Source: Progne subis subis (taxonomy: Eukaryota; Chordata; Aves; Passeriformes; Hirundinidae). From it: 64,000 nucleotides of DNA. The notes under the pieces were generated by a model. It had not been told where the DNA came from. It ran no database searches and saw only the letters and a list, made by a program, of their open reading frames with translations. This document shows, one piece after another, positions 1 to 9,844 of the stretch. Every line of letters begins with the position of its first letter. The first letter of the stretch is position 1. A program made the position numbers and the translations under genes. The stretch lies in NCBI GenBank assembly GCA_022316685.1, contig JAKJHU010000053.1:3775636-3839635 (forward strand), read 5' to 3'.

Positions 1-138
1 TTTCCAACGAGCCTAATGCTTTGTGATGCAGCATGCATACAGCCAGAGGCAGATCCGGACAGGCACACACTGGGGGATAGAGTGGAAATTTTTTACAGAT
101 GGTATTTCAAAACGTATTAGTGACTCAAGTTAAGTTAC

Positions 139-139
<1 letters not shown>

Positions 140-182
<43 letters not shown>
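140..182. repeat. Poly(A) homopolymer, 43 nt
   Basis: An uninterrupted run of 43 A. No AATAAA signal is visible in the 139 bases before it, and no open reading frame leads into it, so there is no direct support for a processed-pseudogene tail. It may be an expanded homopolymer or a retroposon tail, and its length is prone to sequencing error. Confidence 0.97.
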
Positions 183-183
<1 letters not shown>

Positions 184-2724
184 CCAAGACTTTTTACTAC
201 AGAAGGATGTGAGCACGAGCTTTGAGCCATTTTTCATGTTAATAAAGGAGGCTTGTTTTAAAAGTGATTGAAACTAGTTTTAGCATTTTTATATGTATAA
301 ATCAATAAGGGTATTAGGCATAATGGCATGTTTCTGGTATTGTTTGCCTGAGGAAAACCAGAAATAGCTCACTGAAATAGAAGGCCTCTTATTTTATGTG
401 TGCAGCAGCTACTTTTGAAGAGTATAATAATCCTAAATATAAGGGTTAATATTCTCTACGAGTAGAGTCGTCTGCATGCTGCATATGTTAACTATGAATA
501 TATATTGTGCTCTCAGTCACTGATTGACAGTTGTCAGGGCTCTCTACTATAAATATAAAAATAATTTGTCACAGAGAAAGGAGGAATTAAACCAGATAGA
601 GCAAATGTGTTATAAAACAAAAGGCACAAACATGTGTTGGGTTTTTATGTGCAGAGCAATTAGTCACAGTTGTACTGGCCTGGAATTTAAAAGAAAGGAA
701 AAAAGAACAAAAAAATAGATCTGCAATTCTTAGGAAACACTTGTCCAATGTATAATATTGAAAATTTATGGGGAGCTTTAACCTACCTGTGTCCAGCTTG
801 AAAGGGCTCTCTCTTTCACAGGAATATTACAGCACAGAAATTCCTGTAAATTTGGTCTTTCCTGTAGGAAACAGCACAGTGAAGAGAGAGTCCTAAGGCA
901 TAAAATATATATATTTTTTAGGAAATATCTGTTCTTCAGTCTGCAAATCCTACAGACATCAAATCCAATTGTCCAGCCTGGGAATGTGGGAAATTCCCAT
1001 GACCAGATGTTTTCTGGAAAACTCATTGCACACTGCAATCACTTGTTTGTGGTTGACATGAAAGGACGTTTTTCCTTGATACAGGAAGTGTGTGAAGTTA
1101 GTTCAGGTACAAGGGTTTGGTCTGGTGGGGGATTTCTCTCTTAGACTTTTGGATGTAAAATAAGAAAAAATACATCAAGGAGCATGTGAAAGAAGCTGCT
1201 GGGAATTCCCACAGTATGGAGTAGATTTAAGGTCTCACATTATGAGAAAATGGTCATCAACATCATTGTGTGCAAGAAAAGATGGAGAAAAGGTTATTGT
1301 AGTGGATTTCCTCAGACTTACAGCACCAACAAGAACTGTGCTGTGTCTTGTTCCTGCACTACTCCAAACAAATTCAGGAAGAAGATGTTGATTTTTCTGC
1401 TGTAGGATATTTCAAAATGGAGGCTGTTCCATGAGGAACACAGACTGTGAAGATGGTATCTTCTGGTGTCACCATAATTTCTAGGCTTTTTCTGAAAATG
1501 GCTCATTTCTCTTTTCACCTTGTTTGAAATACAATGTGCTGTTTTTCTCAGGGTGCGTAGAGCATCGGTGTTCTGTGCCACTGCTCTCTTGTTCACAGTT
1601 GTGTTTGTATTATATGTTCTTAGGCAATGCTGTTCCTGAGCTGCAAAATGGGGAGGAAGTAAGAGCAAGCCTTGAACTCAAGAATTTTCCACTCGAGTTT
1701 TTGGATAGGGCAGGAAAATCCACCCTCAACAGCAAGAGGATGTTGTGCCATCATACAGTTAACATCCTCTGTTGAGAAGGAGAATTAATTAGGAAGGAGT
1801 TGGAGCCTCTGGCTGACAGATTCATGATCCATGAAGCTAATCAGTTTTGTGGCCTGTCGCTGCTCCTGCTGCGGACTGGTCAGCAGCTGGATCCCATGCT
1901 GGGGAACGAGACATTTGCGGCTGGTCCCGTTTCCTCTGCTGTGCCAATGTGGAAGAGGAAGGTAACATTAGTTTATTTCTGCAGCTCAAAAGTTACTATT
2001 GCATCCAGCATTAGCTGTAAAGCCTCAATGGGTTTCTGGAGAAAGAAATCAGGCATTGAGCTAGGCACTAAATTTAGTGATTTAGCTGTGGTAAATCGTC
2101 TGTGCCTGTAGAAGTCACAGCAGCATTTAGGTGCTGAAAGGTAACCATGTAGGTGAGATTAGTCTGAGCCTTTGGTTTAACAGGGCTCAAAATACATACT
2201 GACCTGGTGATTAAAAGTAGTATTTGTTAGCATTAAAGAGAAAGAGTTCAATAATCTTTTGAAATATTCATCTTTGTCCTTTCATTGATCATGTACCAAG
2301 TAAGGAGCTGTTCCAACTTGTTCTCCTGCTGTGGCTATAAAACATGAACACAGATCACTCTGAAGCTGTCAAGGTACAGAGCATGTAGGGGTAGGGGTTT
2401 TTTTTCTCCAGAACTGCAGATGTTTCTTCTTGCCCAGCAATTTCATCAAGTTTGTGAAGGAGAGAAACCTTCAGTCATCTCCATTCCACTAGTTCATTGA
2501 AAAAACATATCTTGTATTAAACACTTTAAAGATTCATGAAGCAGCTTTAATTTTGTTTGCATTTCTTCCTGAAGGGTAAAGCTGTCAGAAATCTCTAAAT
2601 GCATTGCTTAATCCATTTCCAAACTTAGTATATTAAGGTCTGTGAGCAAAACTCGTTTTTGGAGTTTAGCAAGTTTGCAGACAGGAAAAAAAGGGCAGGG
2701 GAAATAGAGCAGGGAAGATTTTTC

Positions 2725-2748
2725 TTTTTTTTTTTTTTTTTTTTTTTT
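2725..2748. repeat. Poly(T) homopolymer, 24 nt
   Basis: An uninterrupted run of 24 T inside the upstream intron, flanked by unique sequence. No adjacent element was recognised. Confidence 0.95.
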
Positions 2749-5700
2749 CCTGGTGATGCTCTGAACTACCTGCATGGCTGCTGTGACAGTCCTTCACGAA
2801 AAATAGTGCAACACAAATGGACTGTAAGAGCAGCCCGATAAATAGAGAACCTCACATGTTTCTCTTGGAACAGATACAAATAGAATAAATACATCTATTA
2901 GGGAATGAAGGTTCAGACAGAAGAAAATTCCCTTCCCTTTAATGCCTCCAAGCTTACAAGGTTGCCATGAGCAGTTTCATGTGCAGCTGAGTACCTTTTG
3001 TTTTCTCATGCCCCAGTTTCTGATCTTTGGCCTTTTTATGTTAGTACATGATTTTTTTCCCAAGTTTCTGGTCTGCCAACCGAAGAGCTTTTCCTGTTTT
3101 CTCATGCCTACAAGACAGTGCTCACAGTTGGGCTAAGGAGGCTGGCTGAGAGATGTTCATTTAAGGAGCCAGTTCAATGTAAGGGAAAGAATAAGTGAAA
3201 ATCGTCTCCAGAATACAGAAAAATGATCTGAAAGGAAATACCTCTGGGTTGTCAGCCAAGCTCAGCAGTAGCAAATACAGAATGAGAACAAAGACCTTCC
3301 CCAGGACAACAGCAGGATGCCCCAGGTTTGATGCTTGGCGTGTTGTACGAAAGGCGCCTGAAGGGCTGTTTCACGTGTCAGGTGTAATCCATGCTCAGCT
3401 GGCCCATGGAAACGATCAGCCATGGCAATCTCAGCCTTTGCTGGAATCCCTGGTCCTGCAGACATCCAGCAGTGTCCCTGTCCAGGGCACCTGTGCACCC
3501 TGGAGACCTGAGCTCCTCTGCTGGTTTTACTCTGTGGGACCTGCTGACAGTTCTGAATGCTGATTTAAAATCACAGCAACATTACATGTAAGCTGTGCCT
3601 GCCCAGCTCAGACCATCTTTAGCTACCACAGAGGTCAATTGTACACTCGGTTCTTCCCAAACTCAGGCGTGTTGGATGTGAACGAGGCTGAGTTTCAGCT
3701 GTCAGTTACTGAAGTTGTCCCCCCTCACCTGGTGGCCACAGTCCACAGTGTGGTCAGACCTGGTGCAGAGAAGTGGAGACTGTGGTGAGGCCCAGCTCCT
3801 TTCCCTGGCAGAGCATTGGGAATTTAAACTCTCAGGCACTGCACAACATCAGGGCTGAAAAAGGGATGATTTCTAAATTTCTTACTACGGCTCTGTTGGC
3901 AGTAAGGCTGAAGGATTATAAAGGTGTGCCTTGCTAGTGCAATTTGTACAGTTTGATTTCTTCACATCCTGGTAATTTTCTTCTCAAAAGAAATAATGAA
4001 GGTGGCTAGTCTTGTGCTAAGCTGCTCCATCATTAGCTCATAGGTTTCTTGTGATGATTTCCTCTGTGTCCAGGCTGCTGCTCCAACCCATTGGCTCGTT
4101 GGAAGTCACTAGGCTTGTTACAGCCTTACCTTTTTCCTCTGTAATGACCTGTCCCTGCTGCCTCGCTCCAGGGCCAGTCAAGGGCTGCTCCAGGGAGAAC
4201 TCTGAGTTCTGGCACTCTTTCTGTCCCTTGCATACAGGCACCACTGGATGACCCACTGCAGTGCTCTTGGTCCATTGCCAGCCTCTGGCTGAGCAAAGGT
4301 GACAGCCATGGGTGTGCCTTGGCAGCGTGGGGCTTGCTAATGTCACTCTTTGGCTAGGAGTGTCAAGCTCTGGTTAGAGCTTCTTGGAATGAAGGAAGTA
4401 TTAACTGTAAATTGCTGTGGCTGGTGTCTAATTAGAGAACACTTTGGGAAGAATTCGGGCGACAATCCAGCAAAGCACTTAAGCACCCACTGATTTTTAA
4501 GGAAAGACACCTTAACTGGGATGGCTCATGCTCTCAAACATCATCAGGAACGTTTGTTAGGGGACCAGTAATTTCCCCTGACTACCTCAGCACTTCGATC
4601 TCATTTTCTGAAGTGACCTAAGGAGTTGGGAGTTCAAGGTTGACTTGAAGTCTGCAGGAAATAAACCCTTAAATCACTGCTGTGCTTCGGAAAGTGCTCA
4701 GCTGGACAGCTGCTTTTGCTGTTCTTCACCCTCACTGCAATAAATAAATTGATGACATCGATGTGCTCCAGAGGAAAATTGCATTTAAAAAAGAAATTCA
4801 AAAAAGGAGGCCATGTCAGAGCATTCCTACCTACCTGAAAACCTCTCTCCTTGTTCCAGGTTTATTTTTAGGCTGTGTGAGAGTACTGCTTAGCCAGAAG
4901 TTTTATACAGTGGTCCTCTGTGGTACAGGCCACCAGCAAGCTGCCAGTAAGCAGCTATGGTAACCAATGGCAAGTGCTCAGGCCTCCGAGCAAATAGTGC
5001 TGGGATCAGGAATTATGAATAATTACACTTTACTAGAATTCCTAACTGGCTTGCAGAGGTTACTCAGCAGTCAAGCATTTCTCACCTGGCCTATCCCCAT
5101 GACTGCTGAACGTGGGGGAAAAAGTGATTGTTATGCCAAAGTAATGAGCAGAGGGGTCAGAAAGTTTGATAAGAGCAGGAGAAGTCATTTTCTGGGATAT
5201 CATTAGCAGCAGTTTAGAGAGCAAGTTCAGTAATTGCTATGGTAATTCTGAATGGCTTTTGACTGTGAGAACACGTAGGTAGTTTTTAAAATTAGCCTCT
5301 TTGCTAATGGGAGAGAATCCCACTGGAGTGAGGCAGTGTGGTGTTACAGAGGTGCATGGGCCAAGGGAAGCAGGAGCTCTGCTCTGTGCCAGTGGAACTT
5401 CCCCAGGCCTCCTGTTTTTCTTCTCAAAATCGTCTGTGGTGAAATATATATGTATCAGTGAGCAGCACAAAAGCAAGCTGTGAATCAGGACGTAGCAGCC
5501 TAGCAAGGAGACCTCTCAGAGGGAGCAGACCTGTTTGCAGGTATTTCAGCAAGTGCAGGCCTGCAGGACCACCGTGTGTTTGTTATTGCTGCACAAACTG
5601 TGCAGTCAGAAAGGGTGGCAAGTGCTCTCTCTGTGGGCAAATACAAAACTGCCTTGAGTGAATGCCGGTTTTAAAGGTCCGATGCAGTTGTGAGCCAACA

Positions 5701-6073
5701 GCAGAGCTGCTGGTGGTTCCCCTGGGAGCACAGCCAGGGTGGGCCATTGTAGGTCCTCTCCAGGTCATTTTTGAGCAGATTCATTGATACTTCTTTGGTT
5801 TTCAAGAGATGCTTTTAACCCCACGGGGAATGAGAGCTGCTACAAACCTCTGTGCATGCACACACCCCGTGTTTTATACTGGGCTGATGGAGAGGCTGCT
5901 GCTCCTAACCAGGTTGGTTCTTTTGAGCCTTTACCATGTCTTTCCTTGGGGTTAGAAAGGACAAAGTCTGCCTATCCCTACATGGATGGAGAGCAAGGAG
6001 AGGAGGATGCTCTTCGGTCTGTTTTGCCTCACAGTGGCTGCTTGGGTTTTAATTGTGTCTTTCCTCCCTGCAG

Positions 6074-6240
6074 GTGCAAACAGATGACCTACCCGGACGA
6101 CCTGCCCCAGATCTCTGTGGTGTTTATATTTGTGAACGAGGCTCTCTCTGTCATCCTGCGCTCCGTGCACAGCGTGGTGAACCACACGCCATCCCACCTG
6201 CTCAAGGAGATCATCCTGGTGGATGACAACAGTGACAATG
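6074..6240 (+). CDS. GALNT9: GALNT9 internal exon: start of GT-A catalytic domain
   Basis: This 167-bp exon encodes 55 full codons plus one split base at each end (incoming phase 2, outgoing phase 1). The acceptor is a long pyrimidine tract ending CCCTGCAG, and the donor is GTGAGC at 6241. The peptide begins CKQMTYPDD and ends in DDNSDN. It is the N-terminal part of the catalytic domain of a retaining Golgi GalNAc-transferase (CAZy GT27), which transfers GalNAc from UDP-GalNAc to Ser/Thr in mucin-type O-glycosylation. The usual HNEAW box reads VNEAL (6132-6146), as in the GALNT8/9/17/18 group. Acidic DDNSD at 6222-6236 fits the nucleotide-sugar-binding region, and an N-H-T sequon lies at 6180-6188. 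The frame stays open for 290 bases upstream, but that is intron. GALNT9 is favoured over GALNT17/18 by overall match from memory. Confidence 0.93.
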
Positions 6241-7990
6241 GTGAGCTTTTGTCACCTTGCCTCTAAGCCCCGTGTGATTTCCGGGTGTGAAATGCAAGTG
6301 TGTTTGTTTGATGAGTTGATTGAGCCATTGAGTGAGCCATTACTCACAAAGCTGTGAGTAAATGTTGAATATTTGTATAAAAAATAAACATGATGTGGAT
6401 AAACCCTGTTGGTTTAATTGAAATCCTAGCAGAATGAATGGCATTTATGTAGGCAGTCTTAATAGGACACGTTTCTCCGAATTTTCGGATCCAAAGGAAT
6501 ATCATCATCGATAGAATAAAGGTTTGAATTCTTTCCTGCTTCCAAGGAAAAGCGAGGCTACAAGTTCTTCATAAAGATAATTACTACTCTTTTATTTGGC
6601 AGCACATTGTTTCTTCATTATTGGTGAGCATATAGGATGCTAAAATTAGCATGTTTCACAATACATCATGTTTGAAGAGTCTCAGGATACAAAGGACTAG
6701 CAGCATTGTCATGTTTTAACTTGTGCCTTACACTTCTAGAACTGATACATCTTCTGAAATCTTATTTATTTCCAATAAGCCTAAAATTTAGCTGGTTCCT
6801 CCTCAGATCAACAGCTTTAAATCCTTTCAGTTACAAGTTGTTCTCAGTCTTTGAGATGCCCCGGAGAGAAGGGAGAGCTGAGAGAAGAGAGAATTCAAAC
6901 AAAAATAAGTTCCAAACCCTACAGATTTAAGAAAATGTTTATGCAGTTCAGATTTCAGTTATGCCAGTGTAACCTGTGGAGTAATTATGTGAGATTGCAA
7001 AGTGTTTGAGTCAAGGCAATCCTGAGGAGAGCTCATCATTTCTCAGTGAACTCTTATATGGCTTTTCTCTGCCACTCTTCTAAATAACTGGAGATTTATC
7101 AAGTCTTTGATTCCAATGATAGTGATCCTACTGTCTAATATAGATCAGAAAAATGAGGCTTCTAATGTCCTGGAAGCTTCTTCTAGTTTTTCTGATAAAT
7201 ATATTTAGGCAAAAGCCAATTTATGAATAAGTTGCAGTGTAAATGAATTACCAAACTACATTGATTTAAAAAAAAATTGAGAGACCATTTTGGTAATTTG
7301 CCTGTTTATAAGCCTCTTGAAATGAAGCTGAAAAAGGGTGAATGAGTTCTGCTCCATCTGTGATTGAATGCCTGAAAATGAACAAAAGAGAAGTCTATTT
7401 GAGGTCTTCAATATCCATTTAGTTAAAAAGGAAAGAAGCCTGGTATTGAGGAATCCTAATTATATTTAAGGGAAAACTCTGAAAATTAAGGGAAATTAAT
7501 TGTGATCTGAATTACATCTTGACCCAAAATCCATTGAGGTTATTCTTCTAACTCCTACTGAACAGCATATATCGGGGTGGGGGGAGGAAAAAATCACCAG
7601 ATTGGCATATTACACTTTTTCATGGTCAGAATTGCTCTTCTAGAGGCCAGTTGTAACCTAATGCAAATTATCAGAGAATCAGAATAGTAATTTATGAAAA
7701 AATACGTAGACAAACTACCTCTTCAACACTATTCTCAAATCCATCAGGCCATATTAAGTCTGGGCAAGTCTCTGGTGTGTAGGGAATTTCTCTGTGCTGG
7801 AACCCCTGGAACTGGTCCACACCTCAGCTGTAGTACTGGGTTTGTGTCTGTGAGACTGACCAAGGTTGAGGGAATATTTAAGGATTCCTTTCCCTCCGTA
7901 ATAAATCAGAATAAATCGGAGTAAATCATAGCATCGTAGGGCTTTTCTCATTTTAAATGTCGGTGTGGCTTGGCTTTTTTTGTCCTGCAG
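6241..7990 (+). other. GALNT9: GALNT9 intron, phase 1, about 1.75 kb
   Basis: Runs from donor GTGAGC to an acceptor preceded by CTTTTTTTGTCCTGCAG. The interior is AT-rich unique sequence, and I see no repeats, hairpins or coding potential worth naming. Joining across it makes the split Val codon (g + tt) followed by Glu-Leu-Lys, which restores the expected GALNT9 reading. Confidence 0.93.
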
Positions 7991-8165
7991 TTGAGCTAAA
8001 GTTTAACCTGGACCAGTATGTCCACAAGAGGTACCCAGGCCTGGTGAAAATAGTGCGCAACAACAAACGGGAGGGGCTGATCCGAGCCAGGATCCAGGGC
8101 TGGAAAGCAGCAACCTCTCCTGTGGTTGGGTTCTTCGATGCCCACGTGGAGTTCAACATTGGCTG
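7991..8165 (+). CDS. GALNT9: GALNT9 internal exon: DXH metal-binding motif
   Basis: This 175-bp exon has 57 full codons with two split bases at each end (incoming phase 1, outgoing phase 2) and a strong donor, GTAAGT, at 8166. It covers the peptide from VELKFNLDQY to the invariant-type Gly-Trp at the exon end. The catalytic DXH motif reads Asp-Ala-His at 8137-8145. In GT27 enzymes it coordinates Mn2+ and the UDP diphosphate. The preceding KREGLIRAR stretch is the conserved segment before DXH. FNLDQYVHKRYPGLVKIVRN matches GALNT9, as I recall it, better than GALNT17 or GALNT18. All expected residues are present, with no frameshift or stop. Confidence 0.95.
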
Positions 8166-8496
8166 GTAAGTGCTGGCTGTGCCCATGATGCCTTAAGTTC
8201 GAGCTTTCATGTGTTTCAGATTCTGTACTGCCTAGGGGAGCAGTTCTGAGCCTCATATGAAGTGTTAGTCAGCTCTCTGCACAGAGTAGGGAGGCAAAAC
8301 AAATCCTCTTCCTGCTAGGAGACCAAGGACAACTTTCAGATCCAAAAGCACAGACAACAGTGGGCTGAAAGGAGGAACAAGAAGGATGAGACTTCACAAC
8401 CTGAAGCTGAAATTGGACAATTAAACCCCAATATGCAAACTGACCAAAACTTACAAAAGTGTGAGACCTCATGACCGCTCAGCCATTTTGTGACCA

Positions 8497-8559
8497 TTTA
8501 GGGTCCACCTTGGGTGCAGCCCTGGCCAGGCTCTTGTCCTGCCCAAGGTGAACCCTAAA
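8497..8559 (+). other. Hairpin upstream of the LTR poly-A signal
   Basis: The arms at 8497-8514 and 8542-8559 are inverted complements over 18 bases with one mismatch, enclosing a 27-base loop. The hairpin ends 9 bases before AATAAA. A structured element next to the R-region poly-A signal is a known theme in retroviral LTRs. In the older copy at 34334-34663 the equivalent arms are partly decayed. Confidence 0.85.
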
Positions 8560-8567
8560 GGCCTTTC

Positions 8568-8573
8568 AATAAA
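8568..8573 (+). promoter_or_regulatory. Poly-A signal AATAAA within the LTR
   Basis: A canonical hexamer in the expected place, between the hairpin and the pyrimidine-rich R/U5-like segment. Being sense to GALNT9 and near the start of an intron, it could act as a cryptic intronic poly-A site. The sequence does not show whether it is used. Confidence 0.7.
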
Positions 8574-9830
8574 TGCCTTCTCTATTCTCCAGCTCTGTCC
8601 AGTCTCCGTTTCAGGTCAGCTTTCCCAAGGCATCACCCAGAGGGTCGGTGGCACTGGGACGCTGTGCCCTGGGGCTGCGGGAGGGCTTTGCTCGGCTGCA
8701 GGCTGCTGGCATCACGTCAGCAATTTCTCCTGAACTGTGTTCCTGATTATTGCAACATTGCTGACAGGCTCCTGTGATGACTGCAAGACCCATAAAAAAG
8801 CTGTTGTGCCTGGTCTAGCACAGCTCAGTGGAGAGAGAAGTAATTGGAACCACAGTGGATATGAAATCCCAAAGCAGTCAGATGGGGAGAAACCATTAAG
8901 GAGGCTCTGGGCTGGAGAATTTCAAGTGCTTTTTATACCTCCTTGTCATTTGCTATCATTCCTTCTCAGAAACTTGAATATGGATCTGATTTCCTCGTAA
9001 ATTTTCTCGCATTTACCTTTGAGGGAAACATTAAATTATTGTCTGCATTGTTTTAATAGGGCTTGAAATTAGTGTGCCTTTCCGCACCCCCTTTTGGTTT
9101 AATAGGCCAGAACTGCATTTGGAATAAACCTTTGTAGCACCACTTGGTGGCCAATATTTGGCATTACTGGGGCCATAGGAGCTGACCTGTAGCATCAGCT
9201 GCAGAAGGACTTCTGGGACCTTCGGCATGTAAAACATGCTTTTTCCAAAGATAGGCTGGTATTTGATAATGGTGATGCAGAGTTATGGTGGAAATGATTA
9301 TGCTCTGCAATTCTGAGAGATATCCTCAAATTAAACCTAAAAATAGCTGTACTTGAAACTAGAGAGAAACTTAATTGCAAAGAAGTAGAATGTTTATTTT
9401 TATATGTTCATGAATATCTTTATAAAATGGAAGATGCAATAAAATAAGTCTTGTAGTGCACCTGCTTTATGTTCATCCCATTTCTTTTCCTTAAGACTAT
9501 GTTAAGCTATAATAGCAGCTGTAGTAATTTTCTAGAAGCTTAAGGTTTAATTTATTTATTTGCCTTTAAAGCAAATAGATATTTCAAATTTTTTCAAACA
9601 TTCAGCTATGGGACAGGATCAGGGGGACTGGGGAGAGCATGCCCTGGGTGCTGTCCCCAGTGCTTGTCCTGCCCAAGCTGCAGTTTTGTGGGGCTTGAGG
9701 AGAATCTTGTTATCATTTTATAAGGACATTGAGATCTGACTGATGTACTGTACTCAGGGAAGCTCAGCAATAGTGTCAGTAAGCAGGAAAGTCTTTGTGG
9801 TTGCTTTAGGGTTTGTTAGCATTTGTTTGG

Positions 9831-9844
9831 TTTTTTTTTTTTTT
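9831..9844. repeat. Poly(T) tract, 14 nt
   Basis: An uninterrupted T14 in the second visible intron. No associated element was recognised. Confidence 0.9.

Larger units (their letters stand above)
1..6073 (+). other. GALNT9: Intron (3' part) upstream of first visible GALNT9 exon
   Basis: The exon starting at 6074 opens on the third base of a codon, so an upstream exon outside the window, or not recognised here, must supply two bases. The stretch is therefore read as intron. No open frame in it resembles the GALNT cytoplasmic tail, membrane anchor or stem. It holds a 43-nt A run at 140-182 and a 24-nt T run at 2725-2748, and is otherwise unique-looking AT-rich sequence. It ends in a good polypyrimidine tract and CAG acceptor at 6071-6073. 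A short upstream exon cannot be fully excluded by eye. Confidence 0.75.
8263..8635 (+). mobile_element. Solo LTR of an endogenous retrovirus (ERV), + orientation
   Basis: Starts TGTTAG and ends CATCA, giving TG...CA termini about 373 bp apart. It contains an AATAAA poly-A signal at 8568-8573, followed by a T/C-rich segment typical of R/U5. A second copy with the same landmarks lies at 34334-34663 on the opposite strand. Shared blocks include GGCATTTAT, the segment around TCCAATTACAGCTTCAGG/CTGAAGCTGAAATTGG, and the AAGGCATCA end. I see no internal retroviral genes and no second LTR nearby, so it is a solo LTR. No clear target-site duplication is seen, so the exact ends are approximate. It resembles ERVL-type LTRs I remember from songbird genomes, but the family name was not verified. 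Confidence 0.85.

Noticed and set aside
5784..6073. 290-base open frame continuing upstream of the exon at 6074
   Set aside because: It has no GALNT similarity, and a strong polypyrimidine tract and CAG acceptor separate it from the exon. This is intron read-through by chance.
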